From NCBI GenBank assembly GCA_012064415.1, contig SSNU01000247.1, forward strand, positions 868,629 to 932,628: a stretch of DNA of 64,000 nucleotides, read 5' to 3'. This document shows, piece by piece, positions 49,944 to 63,734 of the stretch (positions are counted from its first letter, which is position 1; each line of letters starts with the position of its first letter). The notes under the pieces are model-generated. The model was not told the origin of the DNA and did not search any database. It saw nothing but the letters and a program-made list of their open reading frames with translations. The stretch comes from Gyrodactylus bullatarudis. Taxonomy: Eukaryota; Platyhelminthes; Monogenea; Gyrodactylidea; Gyrodactylidae. Both the position numbers and the translations under genes were made by a program.

Positions 49944-51269
49944 TATTCATCTATTTCCTGTTCTTGTTTCTCTAATCATGAATTAATTATTATTCATAAA
50001 GGTTTTCCATTTATTCTTAAAATACACATAAAAATGGGGCTAGACAGAAATGTGAGTTTGGCCGAGATGTACATTTTTTAGCGATAGAGTGTAAGCTGAT
50101 GTGTTATATAAAAAAGTTGAAAATACTGCTACAGTATTTTATCGATTTCACTACGTCTGTAGAGAGAAAACGAGAGAGTGTAAACTCAAGAACAATGATG
50201 ACCATATATAGATTCTAACCAACACTTACTGACTGAGAGAGAAGACACAAAAAGACAGAACATACATCAATCACGTCTTGATTTAAACCAAAAATTAATA
50301 ATAATAATAACAACATTGAACTCTATGTCTCTCTTTAATTTTACTGTTTTTTTCTCAACTTTTAGAACTGTAAAAAATACAGTGTATTTCTTTTAGTTTT
50401 CTATTCAATAATTCAATTTTCAGCATTGATAATGTTAAATAATTTGTATTTGCATTTACCCAAACCTTATCAAATACTCAACTTTCATTGGTCAATGTTT
50501 CAATCCCTCGTTCAACCAGCAAATGTATGTTACCTTGAGTCTGGGAAATCAAACAGTGTTGGTAATACAATATAGTAGTAAATCTTGTAAATTATTATTT
50601 AACAATAGAAAAAATAAGAAAGGGTTGCTTTCAAGTAGTGGCATCCGTAGATTATGATATCTTTTCCTGATTCTGTAGAAGCATCAATATCTTCAAGGTA
50701 ATTTCAATCGCCAATAAAGACTAATGCAGGGAATGAAGATATCCAAGATAGATTATGGTTGGGGAAACCATCAATCCCTAAGCCATGAGAATGTCCTGCA
50801 TTGTGAATCTTGCCACAGATAATACAGCCTGAGTGTTTTATTCAGTGAGAGGACGGTCAAAAGAAAATTTTTCAAGATCAAGATAAAAGTTGGGAAATCA
50901 TTTATGCCCCCTAAGATCCAGATCAATGATGTAATCGGAAATCGATATAAACCATCACGTGAAGAATTGATTCAGCTTCAAAATGAGGTATTTTCCAAGA
51001 TTTTATGTGCTCAAATAACAAAGTTATGTTCAAAAATATGGCTAAAAGTACGTAGTTTTTTGCATTTTGGAAAATCTTAAAATTTGCTCTCATTTTTCAC
51101 AAACCATCATAAATAAATGAACTAAGACATGGAATGTACAGAGAATTTTATATTAATGAATATCTTTGTTGAAAATTTGATTGAAATTCATTGGTTCTCT
51201 CAAAAAAGAGTTTTTTTTTAAAAATGGGTCACAAGAAATGGATTTGGCGACTACTGTAGATTTAATCCA

Positions 51270-51530
51270 ATGAATCATTACTAATAATTCAACTCATCAT
51301 TGCTTGGTAGTTGAATTTCGATTTCATTACATGAAAATTAATGAAATTTCAATAATTCAAAATCCCTCGAAAATATTTTTGACCATCACCCTTTACTCAA
51401 ATCAATAAAAGATTTTTTCAATTATTTTTCGGTATTATTTTTTGAGGCATAATCTGGATTCCAAAGAATCTCTTAAATATTCGAATTCTTCAAGAAAAAA
51501 TCATAGATTCTCCACTTTATAAGGAGAAGA
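51270..51530. repeat. Foldback family fragment
   Basis: Shares AATTTCAATAATTCAAAATC (near 51347) and the TCTGGATTCCAAAGAATCT landmark (near 51467) with other copies; only the centre and one arm are present. Confidence 0.5.
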
Positions 51531-52579
51531 ATAGCTTACATGATTAAACTAGTATACATTTGACAGTTTGAGCTGAATATTTCCTTGTACGATTAGCATT
51601 TTTATAGATTCCACACTTGCTTGTCCGAAATCTAACATGTTTGAGAATCAGACTTGTGGAAATTAACAAAAGTTTCGTCATTGTTATGTATTGAATTTCG
51701 CATTCAGATTAATTTCAAAAATACAGTAATTGATTCAGGTAATTTTTATTCACTAAATGAAAATTCCTTTATGGTACATCAGTAGTAGTTACACGTAAAA
51801 AATGATTGAAAGAATTTACTGTTATTATCAAAATATAATTTAAACTGAAAAAAACCCAATACTCGTCAATAAACAGCAACAGTGAAGAGTAAGGTGATAA
51901 ATCTATTAACCACGAAGACAATTTAAACACAGAAAATTTACATTTTGATGCCTTGAAAGAGCTTAAATTCAATCAAAACATTTTCTTATATGTCTGATAC
52001 CATCAATGCTTTCACTGATTTTTACAAGGTTTTTTTCTTGAAGATGAATTTCGGGTCATTCTGATATTAAAATTGAAATGGAAAAAAAGTCTAGTGAGAG
52101 TTTGAGTTTCTTAGATGTCTAACTAACTAGGAAGGAGGGTGGGTCAATTTTACAAGAAGATGAAGACTGATAACGGGAAATATCTCCACTTTGCCAGTTT
52201 CAGTTCTCTATCTCATTAAGTTGTCTTAGTTGTTGGTCTAGGAAAGAGGATAAGAAGGATTTCTAGTCCAGAGGAATGGCCTAAAGAAATAGGAGAGTCA
52301 AAATAACGTTTAAAATGAGGATAGTTATCCCAACAGATTTGTAGACAAATTCATCAATATTTCTGATGATACAGGAGAGAAGATCTTAATGAAACTTAAC
52401 TTTAAAGGTGATAGTTTCACCTAAAATGTAAGAAGGCGACTTGGTTATCTTATTGATCAACATTATGAAAATTATATTCAAAACCTAAAGATTATACAGT
52501 TTAGTTCATAAGGATATACTAAAATCCTAAGAAAGACTCTTCTAATTTACAAATTCAAATGTGACTGTAGAGCTACTCG

Positions 52580-52835
52580 TATAAAGTTGGTTGATAAGAA
52601 ATTGGGAATCGATTCTTGGCTCTCTTGTCTCATTGTGGTCACTCTCTCACCTTGAAATCAATAGAAAATTTCAGTTCAAAGTTCGAAAAAATGGGATTTT
52701 GGCGCCAGACCGAAATTTGAAAAATAACCTTTTTTTCATGATAAAAATTTTTAGAATTTTTTTTTTCAAATCGTAAAAGTGAGCAACATGAGTAGAATTC
52801 CTAAAGATCGCTAACATATCTGAATTTTTGATGTG
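52580..52835. repeat. Foldback family fragment, internally deleted
   Basis: Outer end GTTGGTTGATAAGAAATTGG (52587 on) is followed by inner-arm landmarks CAAAGTTCGAAAAAATGGG (52677 on) and AGTGAGCAACATGAGTAG. This is one arm with the middle missing. Confidence 0.6.
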
Positions 52836-53911
52836 TGTCCAGAATAGTTACTCTTATAATCTTCAATTACTAAAGCCTATGTAAACTTTTATCTCTCTTA
52901 TCTCTTCACTGTTGCTATTTATTGACGAGTTTTGCTATTTTTTCAGCTTAAATTATATTCTTAAAACTTTTCAACTTTTACTATATGGTATACAATACAT
53001 CTTTTCAAATTTGTAAAGTAAAAACAATTTTAATTTCACAAAGTTACTTACAAGTAATGATAATTAAAAATAGAATTTTCATAATCTAAATTAAAGTATG
53101 AAGCTGTTTTTTTTTATTTGTCAAGCAACTTATCCAATGATTTCGGATTGATTTAATTAATTTTTTTTCCTGCTTCATAGAAAAGATTTTCAGTTGTTTT
53201 GCCGTTAATGAACCAAGGTTCCATCTCTCCTGCTCTACATTCTGTCTAGATTCTAATAGAATAGAACTAAAATCTTCAGCCATATTACAAAATTAATTAG
53301 CCAGAGTATTAGTTTTAGAATATGCCTCTAAAGTAATATCCAGATATAATAGGACACTCTGAAGAACCTTTAGTGCACTATCAGACGAATATTGTGATAT
53401 ATTCCTTCAAGTCATGGAGTCTATCGAATAGAGACGTTATGAACGATAATTAGGACTATTTTTGATATCTTGCTAGAATTTTGATGAGATTTATGAAACT
53501 AACATTCTTGAGCATCAAGGATATTTCCTCAGGAAATGGTTTCTGCTACTCAAAATCGAATGCTATTCTTTCTCTATTTCTCCGGGCTAAGCTCTTGTCA
53601 GATGAATGGTTACATGATAACAAATCTTATTTACCATCTCTTATGAATTAAGCCTTTTCAAAAGCGTCTCAATCTTGTTATAGAGCCTGTTCTGCAGGTT
53701 TTTGATTGGTCAAAAAAATTTTGGACGCAATGTTGTGTCTTCTTCCTAAACGCAAAAAAAATATTTTTTATAATTAACTTGCAATATAAAATATTCTAAT
53801 ATGCTATAAAAATGCTATTTTTTCTGAAAAAATGCTATTTTGTGACCGCCCTCAAAATAATACATTTACAGAGAATTCATTGCTTATCAACTTTTTGTCG
53901 GATAATATTAT

Positions 53912-54351
53912 TATGAAGTTAGGAATCTATGATTTTTACAGAAATCTCGATATTTTCATCAAGAATTCGAATTTGTTGAAGATTTTCTGGTATCCTACTC
54001 ATGCTGCCCCATTTGAAGAAGAAAAATCTGAAAAAAATTATTTTCATGAAAAATATGGTCATTTTTCAAATTCCCGTTTGGCGCCAAAATCCCATTTTTT
54101 CGAACTTTGAGCTAAAAATGTTTGTTGATTTGAAAGTGGGAGGCCGATCGAAAGAGTTTTTCTCAGGATCAAGATTAGACAAGAAAATCAATTCAACTGA
54201 ATTTGATCTTTTGCTTAACCTTATTATCGATTGGGAGCGGAATTTCGTTTTTTTGATCATTTTCACTACTTGAAAATCAATGAAATTTCGATAATTCAAA
54301 ATCTCTTGAAAATGGGGTAACTATCGATAACTTGACGGTGCTAGTCAGCTT
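53912..54351. repeat. Foldback family copy lacking one arm
   Basis: Contains GTGGGAGGCCGATCGAAAGA (54137 on), then the central GGGAGCGGAATTTCG segment, which matches the complement of 23170-23280 over about 100 bases. The match stops near 54351, before the second arm. Confidence 0.75.
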
Positions 54352-54644
54352 TCTTGTAATATGCATGAAAATTATGAACGAATTCTTCTGTTTTTGTCTC
54401 TAAACTTGCTTTGTCACATGTCCATTAGTTTACACATTTTGAATTCATGTGTGTGTTAAATTGAAATTACATCTGAAAAATTAATATCTCTCAAATCCAT
54501 TTAAAAATCTGTAATGTATTATTCGTCTGAAATGCATCTATCTATCTTTTCTTCCACTCTAATGCACAATAGTGATCTGAATATTACCAATATCAACTTG
54601 TGACTACGATGATAACTCCAAATTGCAAAATACATAAAATAAAG

Positions 54645-55170
54645 CTAGTTAATATGTAGATGGGAAATTATGATTTTTACAAAATTCTTAATTTTTTCAT
54701 CAAGAAATCGAATTTGATCAAGAATCTTCTGGAATCTGGATCATAAGGGCATCTTCCACGATACGGAGAAAAAAATTTAGAAAAAATACAAATTTTCAAG
54801 GAAAATACGTCAAATTTGAAATCTTGAAGGGATCAACTAGGGAAAATGATCAAAATTTCATTTTGACACGATTATGGAGTGATTCTCAAAACCAGATTCA
54901 GCATATTTGTTTACTTTGACTAATCGTAATCCTAAAAATCAACTTTCTCACATTGAAATCAACAAAAACTTTCAACTCAAAGTTCAAAGAGTGTGAATTT
55001 GGCGCTACTCTAAGATTATAAAATTTGACGTATTTTCCTCTTGTAATTTTTTCTCTGTATCGTGAAAGAGGCCGTCATGTTCTGGATTCCAAAAAATCTT
55101 AATCGAATTCGGTTTCTTGATGAAAAAATTAGGAATTCTGTAAAACTAACTGATATGAAGTTGGGTAAAT
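54645..55170. repeat. Foldback family copy, both arms
   Basis: The left end GGGAAATTATGATTTTTAC (54661 on) and the CATCAAGAAATCGAATTTGA landmark recur inverted near 55100-55130 (TTCGGTTTCTTGATG). The left GATACGGAG near 54759 pairs with the right CTCTGTATC near 55053. Diverged from the 22.9-kb copy. Confidence 0.7.
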
Positions 55171-55609
55171 ATGAATTTTATAAAAACCTTAATTTAATAA
55201 TGTCAGTCATATGAAGACGAAGTTACCCGTTTGAGATGAAACTAAACTGTCGGCATTGATTTTATTATTTTCTGTGTACAATGTAAAAATAAAAAAAAAC
55301 CATGATAAATGATAATTATAATTATAATTCTTACAGCCTGTAATTATCCTTTTTAACTCGATGCTCGTTAATTCACATTTAGAGCAGCACCAATTTTTAA
55401 ATTCTTTAATTGATATTACAATAATGGTTTATATTTATAAGGTACCATATACCATTCTGATCAGAATTCAATTTGCTACCGTTTGGTATAAAAATCTCAA
55501 AAATCTGAAAAATGTTTGAGTTACCTAATAGACCTACTACTAAGTATGTTGATAATAAAAATATTATTTTTCCTCTGAAATATCAGGTGTGCCCTTTCCC
55601 ACACGCCAA

Positions 55610-56165
55610 ACCCGAAGGATAACTGTATTTTCATCAAAAATTTGATTATGTTAGAGATCTTCTGGAATCCTACTTTTAAGATTTGAAGGGAAAAATTCTG
55701 AAAAAAAATTTTTATCATGAAAAATACTGTTATTTTTCAAAAGCCAAATATGCTGAATCTGTTCTTATAGATAACTTCATTATCGTTTGGGAGTGGAATT
55801 ACGATTTTTTGATCATTATCATTTCTTCGAAATTTTGATGAAATTTCGACAAATCGAAATCACTCGAATATGTGTCAGCGATATTTGGATTCCTTTTCTT
55901 ATTGTGATCCTGAAAATCAACTTTTGATCACTCTCTCTCTCTTCGAAATCAATAATAATTTTCAATTCAAAGTTGGGAAAATGGGTTTTTAGCGCCAAAT
56001 CAAAATTTGAAAATGACGATATTTTTCAGTATTTTTTTCTTCAAATGGTAAATGTGGGCAACATGAGTATGATTCCGAAAAATCTTGAAAATTTTCGATG
56101 AAAAAATCAAAGTTTTTTCTTTAAATCATAGATTCCCAATTTCTTATCAACCAACTCTACTACAC
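55610..56165. repeat. Foldback family copy, both arms
   Basis: The left arm has TTCATCAAAAATTTGATTATG near 55629 and TCTGGAATCCTACTT. The centre TTATCGTTTGGGAGTGGAAT starts near 55781. The right arm has GGCAACATGAGTATGATTCC near 56057 and ends ATTCCCAATTTCTTATCAAC. Confidence 0.7.
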
Positions 56166-59100
56166 AGGTTCTAATTGATTAGCCATTAGCCCCTGGCATA
56201 ATGATAGTCGTGGAGAATTTAACGACCTAAAACCTCATCAAATGCAAGATATTTGTGTATTCATATATCATCCTTGTCTTTGTATCTTTGCTATTAAGTT
56301 GAACTCGACGCTTCTCAACGTTCACTTTATCAACATTTCAATTAAAATAATCCTAATTGCCAATCACAAGAGGTTCTTGAGTTTTTTCTTAAAAACCCTA
56401 AAAATTTAAACCCCTTCAAAATGGATTTATACCCACTATTGTTGAAAAAGATGGGATAATATCAGGATTATATGAAAATTTCTACCAGTTTCGCCAATAT
56501 ATAAATTTTTTATCGTCCTTTTCCTGAGAACTTCCAAAACTATAAGAAGCATAAGATCAGTCTTGAATCCGCAATAAACTGGATTTTTTGGCTGAATTCA
56601 GGCTGAACAGGATATTGAGTGACTGTGTTAGTGATCTAATGCAAAAGTGTCCTATTTTTTCAATTCAGTAAAAATAGGAGATTGCTTAATCGAATGTACA
56701 TTTGATATTCTTAGTCTGTATTTTGATATTTTTCATTATTTCGCTTTTTATTTCCTAATGTCAAATCTCTTTTACCAAAGCCTTGGCTACACATACCAGA
56801 CATGATTATTATTCATAATCTTGTGTTGGTGTGTGTTTGAATGTTTCGATATTGCTAAAAACTCCTACATTGTAATCATGTAACTGTTCTACAAGGGAAA
56901 ATTATAGAAAATTCAATAAGTATATTCATACATACAATTGGTATCGTACAACTTGGCACTTTTGGACGTGAAGATTTCTTTAATCAATGCGTTAATAATT
57001 ATTGAATGCTTATTTCTCGATTTATTATCACTAGGACCTCAAAAATAAAAATAAAAAATTAAAGTAGCATCTCATGAACTGAAAAATAAGAAGAGAAAAG
57101 TGAAAATTGAAGGGTTTAGGAGTAAAACATAGTACTTTGCAATCTTGTACAATTATTATTAAAATATAAAAAATTCAGGTTTTTGTTTGTTATAGCTAAA
57201 ATAAATCTTTAGAGTTGAAATTTTGAATTCAATCTTCCTTGCAATGCTTCGATCTAAATGCTAACTGCCTTATAACAGGAATTGAGATATCAATTCATAA
57301 AAAAAGTTGTGATTAGTCGTTTAATTGTTGAGGAATGGCTATAGGCTAAAAAGTACCGCCGGAACAATATAGTACAGAAATCGTAGTACAAACTATTATA
57401 TTATAACTTGCTTAGACATTACTAAAGAGGACTTAGAGGGGCCTTATTATTTGATTATGAATATGAAGGATTTTAATAGAATAAAACAAATCTTAATATT
57501 TTTAATATTTGTGTATTTTGTTTTTATCAAATAAACAGAACCTTTTTGTATTCAGTAATTCTATAATATTTTCATATTATATTAATTTTAACATGAAACG
57601 CTTATTGAGCCAATAGATTTTTTATTAATTCGATAGAGCAATTAAAATTAAGTATTTTCCATACTCGTTAATTAACATCGTTTGATCCAATTTTTCAACC
57701 AGACTTGGAGGAATTTTATTTCAAGCTTATGATTGCTGGCAGGGTCTTTCAGAACATCCATTAATCATTTATATATAGTTCTTAATAATTTTCTGACTGG
57801 TAAATCTATTCATTCTCCTGAATAATAGCAGAATGAAAAAGTCAAAAAGTCCAATTTTTCATAAATTCATGAATTTCTTATTTCGGTATAATTTATACGG
57901 ATCTATCTTACCCCAATTAACAAATCCTATACATATAATGATCAGAATTTATTTGTCTTTCTATTGAGGCCCTTTTCATCTATGTATTTTGTGAAGTTAG
58001 ATCCACAAGGTTTTAAATGTGTTCCTATATAGCGAAATATGGCTTATTACAATACTACTTCAAAGTAAAAATGGTGAGAAACGACTTTTGATAGAAGGGT
58101 TTTTGTAGATTTTTTTTATTTTCAAAAGAAAGAGAGCATTTTATAGGCCCTAATGAACATTTTTTCTTCTCTCTGGAGCAAGTAATAAAGTCAGTATTAA
58201 CCTCTAAAGTCATCAATTTTGACCCATAAAAATTTTGCGGCCCTAAACATTAATTTTCGAACAAAATAATTCCACCAATGGTTTTCTTGCAAAATTTTGA
58301 TCTATAATTCACCTTTTCGTGGTACATGCCGCTTTATTTTCGTCGGAATGGCTCACTTCACCAGTTCTGTCCACGACTGTATCAGCTATCGTTAAATTGG
58401 GATAAGATAAGAACTAATATTTTCTTCAGATTATCGGAGCTCAGCCGGTCCTTTGTCTAGTAGAGTAAAAGTAGACCGAATAGTACTTTTTTGAGGCTCT
58501 CCCTTTTGTTATAGAAATTTTACTCCTGTTAAATTTTCATAAAAAGGTGGGTGGTTTCGAAATTGGCACACATTTTTCCCAATCGTTTTAATGCACATTA
58601 GCCTCGATATTTATTGATTTTGCACCGTCTTCCAACTTGCTTTTATACATTTCTCCTTTGATCACCAGTTAGTCTTTGATAAATATCCAAGAAGCTATGG
58701 CTCTTTTGTTTTTAACAATTTTGCTTTTCCTAAATGATAGAAATTATCCAAATGCTATCAAAAGAAACATTAATCTATTATAGTTTTTCTATTCAAAGAT
58801 TTATTGCACATTCTTTCCTTCCACTCTTACGAGCTGTCATTTAAACCATTAATTACACTCGTCCTTCCCCCTCCCCCATTTAGGGGATTTTTATAGGTGA
58901 TGATGCACTGCGAAATTGATTTACAATCTGTAAGTTACAAATGGTTATAGTTGGATTAATCCAACTTTCGTCACAACATATATATGGGACCCAAGTAAAA
59001 ATGATTCTTATCGCTGATCGAAAAATAACTCAGTTTCAAAGCCAAATAAAGTTTCTACACTTCTTCACCTTGAGACATTTCCGAGACTAGAGAGATGATA

Positions 59101-59430
59101 TTTCTCAAGAATCCTCAAGAATGGCAGCAAAATTATGAGAGGTTGATTTTAGGAAAAGAAAAAAAATAATTTTTTCACTTATCAAATTCATCAAAAGTAA
59201 TACAGTAGTAGTAAAGGATAAAATTTGTTACTTCTTCTGCCACATGTACGCTAGCAAAATTCCATATATAGTATATAGAAAGGGGTTATAGAGGTTAGAA
59301 TATTATAGATATACAATTTGTTGGAGTCGAGTACAATCATACAATCATAAAAACTTTGAGTGTGGCCCAGTGTTATTAAAAAAAGTTTATCTTTCTCATC
59401 AAGGCAACATGAATATTGAGAACATATATA

Positions 59431-59459
59431 TGTGTGTGTGTATGTGTATGTGTGTGTTT
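59431..59459. repeat. (TG)n-rich microsatellite
   Basis: Interrupted TG repeats (TGTATG breaks). A CAACAACAA run follows. Confidence 0.8.
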
Positions 59460-59664
59460 GAATGGTCAACAACAACAACAACAGACACAGAAACACGCAG
59501 AGAATTTCTGTTTTTTCACTTCAATACAAAGCAATAAATAAAAAGTCAACTCATTGGCTCAAGTGAATAAGGGATAGATGTTAGTGTGTGTGTGTGCTGG
59601 TCTCATTAGAAATTGAATAAAATTTTAATTCGTAAAAATGTTGATAAAAGAATGGAAATAGGTA

Positions 59665-62600
59665 TCATTCCTCCCTGTCCATGTAGATATCCTCCTCATT
59701 TTCGTTCTCAGAGTTATCCTCATAAGTTAGTTGACATTTGTTATTGAGCCAGTTCGCATCATTGGCACCATTGGCACCATTCGGTCTGGGCTCATGGCCA
59801 TAATATCTTTCTACGACAAAGTAGCGTACTTCAACATGACGGTTGTTACTCTCATAGAAAGTCTCACTCGATTGAAGGGGACTGGAGGCAATGGGAAATC
59901 TGTTATAGTAATCATTCATAATCTCATCACTATTCATTGTTGTAATATGATTATTGGTATTGGTATTCGTATTATTATTATTATTGTTAAAGTAGGATAG
60001 ATCATCACACATGGAATAATTGTCGTCTGGTGACTGTTGCTGGCTCATATTGGCATGGGTATCCTGAGGATTATTGTTATTGGGTGATGAGGTTAGAGAG
60101 AGGTTAGATAATGGCTTGTTGTGTTGGTAATAGACGATATCATTATTAGGAAGATGACAACAGCCTGGATCAATCTGCATAAGAACTGAGGATCTGACAC
60201 CAACTGGTGGCGATAGGAACCAATCAGAGCGTTTCTGTAATCGTTCCATTTGTCGCTTCTTCACAGAATTAAAACAGCCATGCTCTGATGTCGAGGTCTT
60301 GAGGCCAGAATTTGGATAGCCGGGCAGATTTGTACGATCCAGCTTTTGTGACAAAAAATGAAGAGATTATTCAGCTATTTTTATTATTCACGAGACTAGT
60401 TAATGCTTACACGATGCACAGACTGCTGTGAGTCATATTTACCATCTGAGGCGGCTGTAACACATGTACGCTTCTCACAAAATTGCTGAACCGGATCTAG
60501 AGAAATAGAAAGAGAGATTTATCTTGATTAATTTGATTTAAATCAGATTTCAACTTGGGGAAAGGAGAATTGTGTGTTTTTTTTTGAATTTCGATAACTA
60601 AGAAATAAAAGCGAGACATAACTGGTATACTTTCAGATACACATTTACAATTTTGGGAATTTTAAAACTACGCAATTTTAATTAATTTTATTTCTTTTCT
60701 CTCTGTTTCCTCCTTGTGTTGAGACAAGATCAGGGAAAATTTACATCTTGTAAAAGACAGAGAGAGAGAAAGAGATAATATCAAAGACAGATATTTTGTT
60801 CAAGAAGAGAACCAATAAATCAGGAAAAATTGTACATTTTATAAATCTATGTATGCATACCATGTATGTGCACTATATGGGTGTTTGTATGTATGAAGAG
60901 CCGCATATAAATTAACCAAGATTTGCACAGATCAAAAAAAATGAATAGTAGCATTAGTAGGAATCTTTTAGGTAGCTAGATATTTATATTATATCACACA
61001 TTTGGATCAATATATAGATACCATGGTTGAAAATTGGCTACAAACTAGGTACACCCTTTTTTTGAAAGATATAACAACTTACGTATTCGACTTGAGGAAG
61101 AAGTATTCCTGGAGAGCATCATATTCTTCTTTTTTCCACTAATAGAGGCATTTCGACTCTCTTTAATTGAGGCAGATCTATTCATAAGGGCAAGATTGCT
61201 GGTGGACTTTTTAGTGAAGGAAGCATGTCGATCGAGCTTTGGGGTCAATGTGGCACTTGTCATAGTAGTCATTGTCTGAATGTAGGATGAGTCAGGTGAT
61301 GAAATGGCCTCTTTCTTCACTTGATGAGACCTGGTCGTTGTCACCTCCCCTGGACCATGACCTAGGATAATTGGCTTATTTGGACGATTAGGCGGTGGAA
61401 CGTTTTCCTTGTAATTCTCATTATTATTGTTGTTACTGTTGGTGGTGGGGGTATTCTCTAGATGGTGATCATTATTCAATGGGGAATAATTTGCATTTGT
61501 ATTGTTCCTCATAGAGGCTGTCTGATTGGTCTTGAGGTAGTTTTCATCTTTTGGTTTTTCCTCAAAACTCTCTTCGTTCAATTCATTGTTGAAGGCGTAG
61601 TTCCAGTTGGATGCCTCGAATACTTCTTTCGATACAACTTGAAAAAGAGAAAATTAGTGTTGATTCTATTTCAGACCGACCAAAACATTATACACTAATA
61701 ATGATTGTGATAGGAATAGAGATATCCCTTCCTTCTAATTCCCTACCAGACAGGACAATCTAGAATCATGGGATAGATAGATACAGATTCTACGAGAAAG
61801 ATTATGCCATAGAGAGAGAGGATAACGTAATACAGATGATAAGGGCAAGTCTCACCAAGATTTCTTTATTTTCTTCTCTTTTTTTTACAATAACTATGCA
61901 AGACAATAGTAAGTTGAAGAGAAGAAAAGATTTCCCTCCTAAAACAATCTAGATCACCTATTCATTAATACAGTTTGCATATATATGTAATATATAATAT
62001 AAATATCATTGCACACGAAAAAAAATCTATCCAAGGGTACAGTTTAAAAGGTGAAGGCTTATACCTCACACGCCTATACTTCTCCTACCCATCTATATAT
62101 ATATATATATATATATATAAATGGCCTCATTCTCTCTCTCTTTCCATGTTTCTCTATAGAACTACTATTTTATAATACAATTTTCTGAATATACCCTCTC
62201 TTTATGGAACATGGATAATTAATGAAAATCAATGAACCAATGATGATAATGAAAATTGGATGATGATGATGATGATAATTGTAATTTTGTTTCAAGTCTT
62301 CAACAACACACTTCAATAGACTTAATTCACTGGGAACATAAACTGGAATAAATCCTACAGATTGGATAGCTAAGAAAACGATTACTGTGTGCAGGCATTA
62401 GTCGGGACAGGGATCTTATATGTTAAAATATAATAAATTGGGAGAATATAAAACTATAAACTGCTCACCATTTTTGATGACATCGAATCCATGTTTCTTT
62501 GCCTCAGCCACCAACATTCGCATGAAGAGTCTTGTTGATTTTTCGCCTACATGGTTGAAAAGGAAAGAGTTTAATGATATCACTTTTAGAGTGAATAAAT

Positions 62601-63538
62601 AAATGCAAGCATCTTGTGAAAATTATTTTTTTGTTTTTCATTTCTACATTTTAATAAATCGATACTTGTAAAATGTTTTATTAATTAAATAACAAGCAAG
62701 AAAATGTGTAAAAAAGAAAAAGAGAAAAACCTACGTGGAACATCAATTGGAAATAGAAACTCGTATTTGAATTTTTCAACGCGTGAAATACTAGTCCTGG
62801 TCTCATAGGTGAAATATTCAATTAGCTCCTTGCCGAATAAATCAGCTGATGCGAATCCGGTTATTAAATATTCCATGACTTTGGAAGCCTTTTCAACTTT
62901 TTGAGGAGATGAACATGTTGATGGAAAAACACTACCAGCAACTGACTTGGCTACAGCTTCAACAGACATGGCATTCACTTCGGTGTGATAAATCATTCTG
63001 AACCAAATTCCAAAGTAGAGGGCCATTAATCGTTGAACTTTTTTCGGTTGAGATATAATTACACTAAAGAGCGAAAATAATTCAAATTATTTATTCCTAC
63101 TTGTACATGGCTTCAATTCGTGTTTGGTCGTCTTTCGAGTCGAGTGATCTTATCAGGATATCTTCAGATTCAGCTCCCAAGAGACCACCATTGATGTGGA
63201 GGAGGAATCGTTTAGATATATTAGCTAGAGTATAAAAATTGTAAGACCTCCAATCAATTTTAACGCCATTCTCGAGGTCTGAAATAATGCGTTTCATGTC
63301 TTGAGGATTTCCAGGTCTCCGGAAAAGATCGGTAACTGCTACTCCTTCACGTGCAATATACACTAAAAGACTCTAAAGAAAAGTTGGCAATGTTCAACTA
63401 ATTTACCTTCAATTGTGAAGGAACATCATCTGATTTGAAGGCATCGACTATTTTTACTCCAAAGTAAATTCGAGTCGGAGTCTTTTTAACGTTGTATTTG
63501 CGTGTAACGCAAGATCTTAGGTTATCAAAGATATGCAT
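59665..63538 (-). CDS. RhoGAP domain protein, 7 exons, 709 aa
   Basis: GTPase-activating protein for Rho-family GTPases. Exons in transcript order: 63538..63407, 63372..63101, 63063..62735, 62546..62469, 61637..61083, 60496..60411, 60342..59665; every phase agrees across six introns. The RhoGAP domain spans about residues 25-200: FGVKIVDAF, then LLVYIAREGVAVTDLFRRPG with the arginine finger at Arg62, then YNFYTLANISKRFLLH, and a last helix region YHTEVNAMSVEAVAKSVAG. The C-terminal 450 residues are Asn/Ser/Thr-rich and probably disordered, with SASIKESRNASISGKK and DYYNRFP; no other domain is recognised. A basic LKDRHAS-like site, PKLDRHASF, may be phosphorylated. The subfamily is unknown to me. 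Introns 1 and 2 are 34 and 37 nt. Confidence 0.85.
62093..62119. repeat. (AT)n microsatellite
   Basis: AT dinucleotides inside the intron between RhoGAP exons 4 and 5. Confidence 0.85.
63064..63100 (-). other. 37-nt intron 2 of the RhoGAP gene
   Basis: Donor GTAGGA, acceptor CGCTCTTTAG, phase 2. It lies inside the RhoGAP domain; retention puts a TAG right after AAG. Confidence 0.85.
63373..63406 (-). other. 34-nt intron 1 of the RhoGAP gene
   Basis: Donor GTAAAT, acceptor TTTTCTTTAG, phase 0. Splicing joins DDVPSQLK to SLLVYIAREG, a typical RhoGAP helix boundary. Confidence 0.85.
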
Positions 63539-63734
63539 AAACTGTTTTAGTATCAAAAATAATTATAAAATTTAATTAATTCGTTTGAAAAAAATATATA
63601 TCCATAATTTAACACAAAGGTAAATAAATTATAAATATTAAAGTTTGAAAATGTTTCTATTAAAAATTGGCAAAGCTAGAATTAAAAACAATTTTCGTTT
63701 TAATGGAAATGTTTTTTCAAATTGAATTAAATAA
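63539..63734. promoter_or_regulatory. Bidirectional promoter, RhoGAP / unidentified gene
   Basis: 196 bp, strongly AT-rich, between divergent start codons. Confidence 0.5.

Larger units (their letters stand above)
49753..59664. other. 9.9-kb gene-free, repeat-rich region
   Basis: No supportable gene. Copies or fragments of the foldback family fill much of 51.2-56.2 kb. The rest is AT-rich unique-looking sequence, with a TG tract at 59431-59459. Open frames at 53832-54299 are translations of the foldback repeat, and those at 51769 and 53086 have no family resemblance. Confidence 0.6.

Noticed and set aside
53832..54299. Overlapping open frames on both strands.
   Set aside because: They are translations of a foldback repeat copy.
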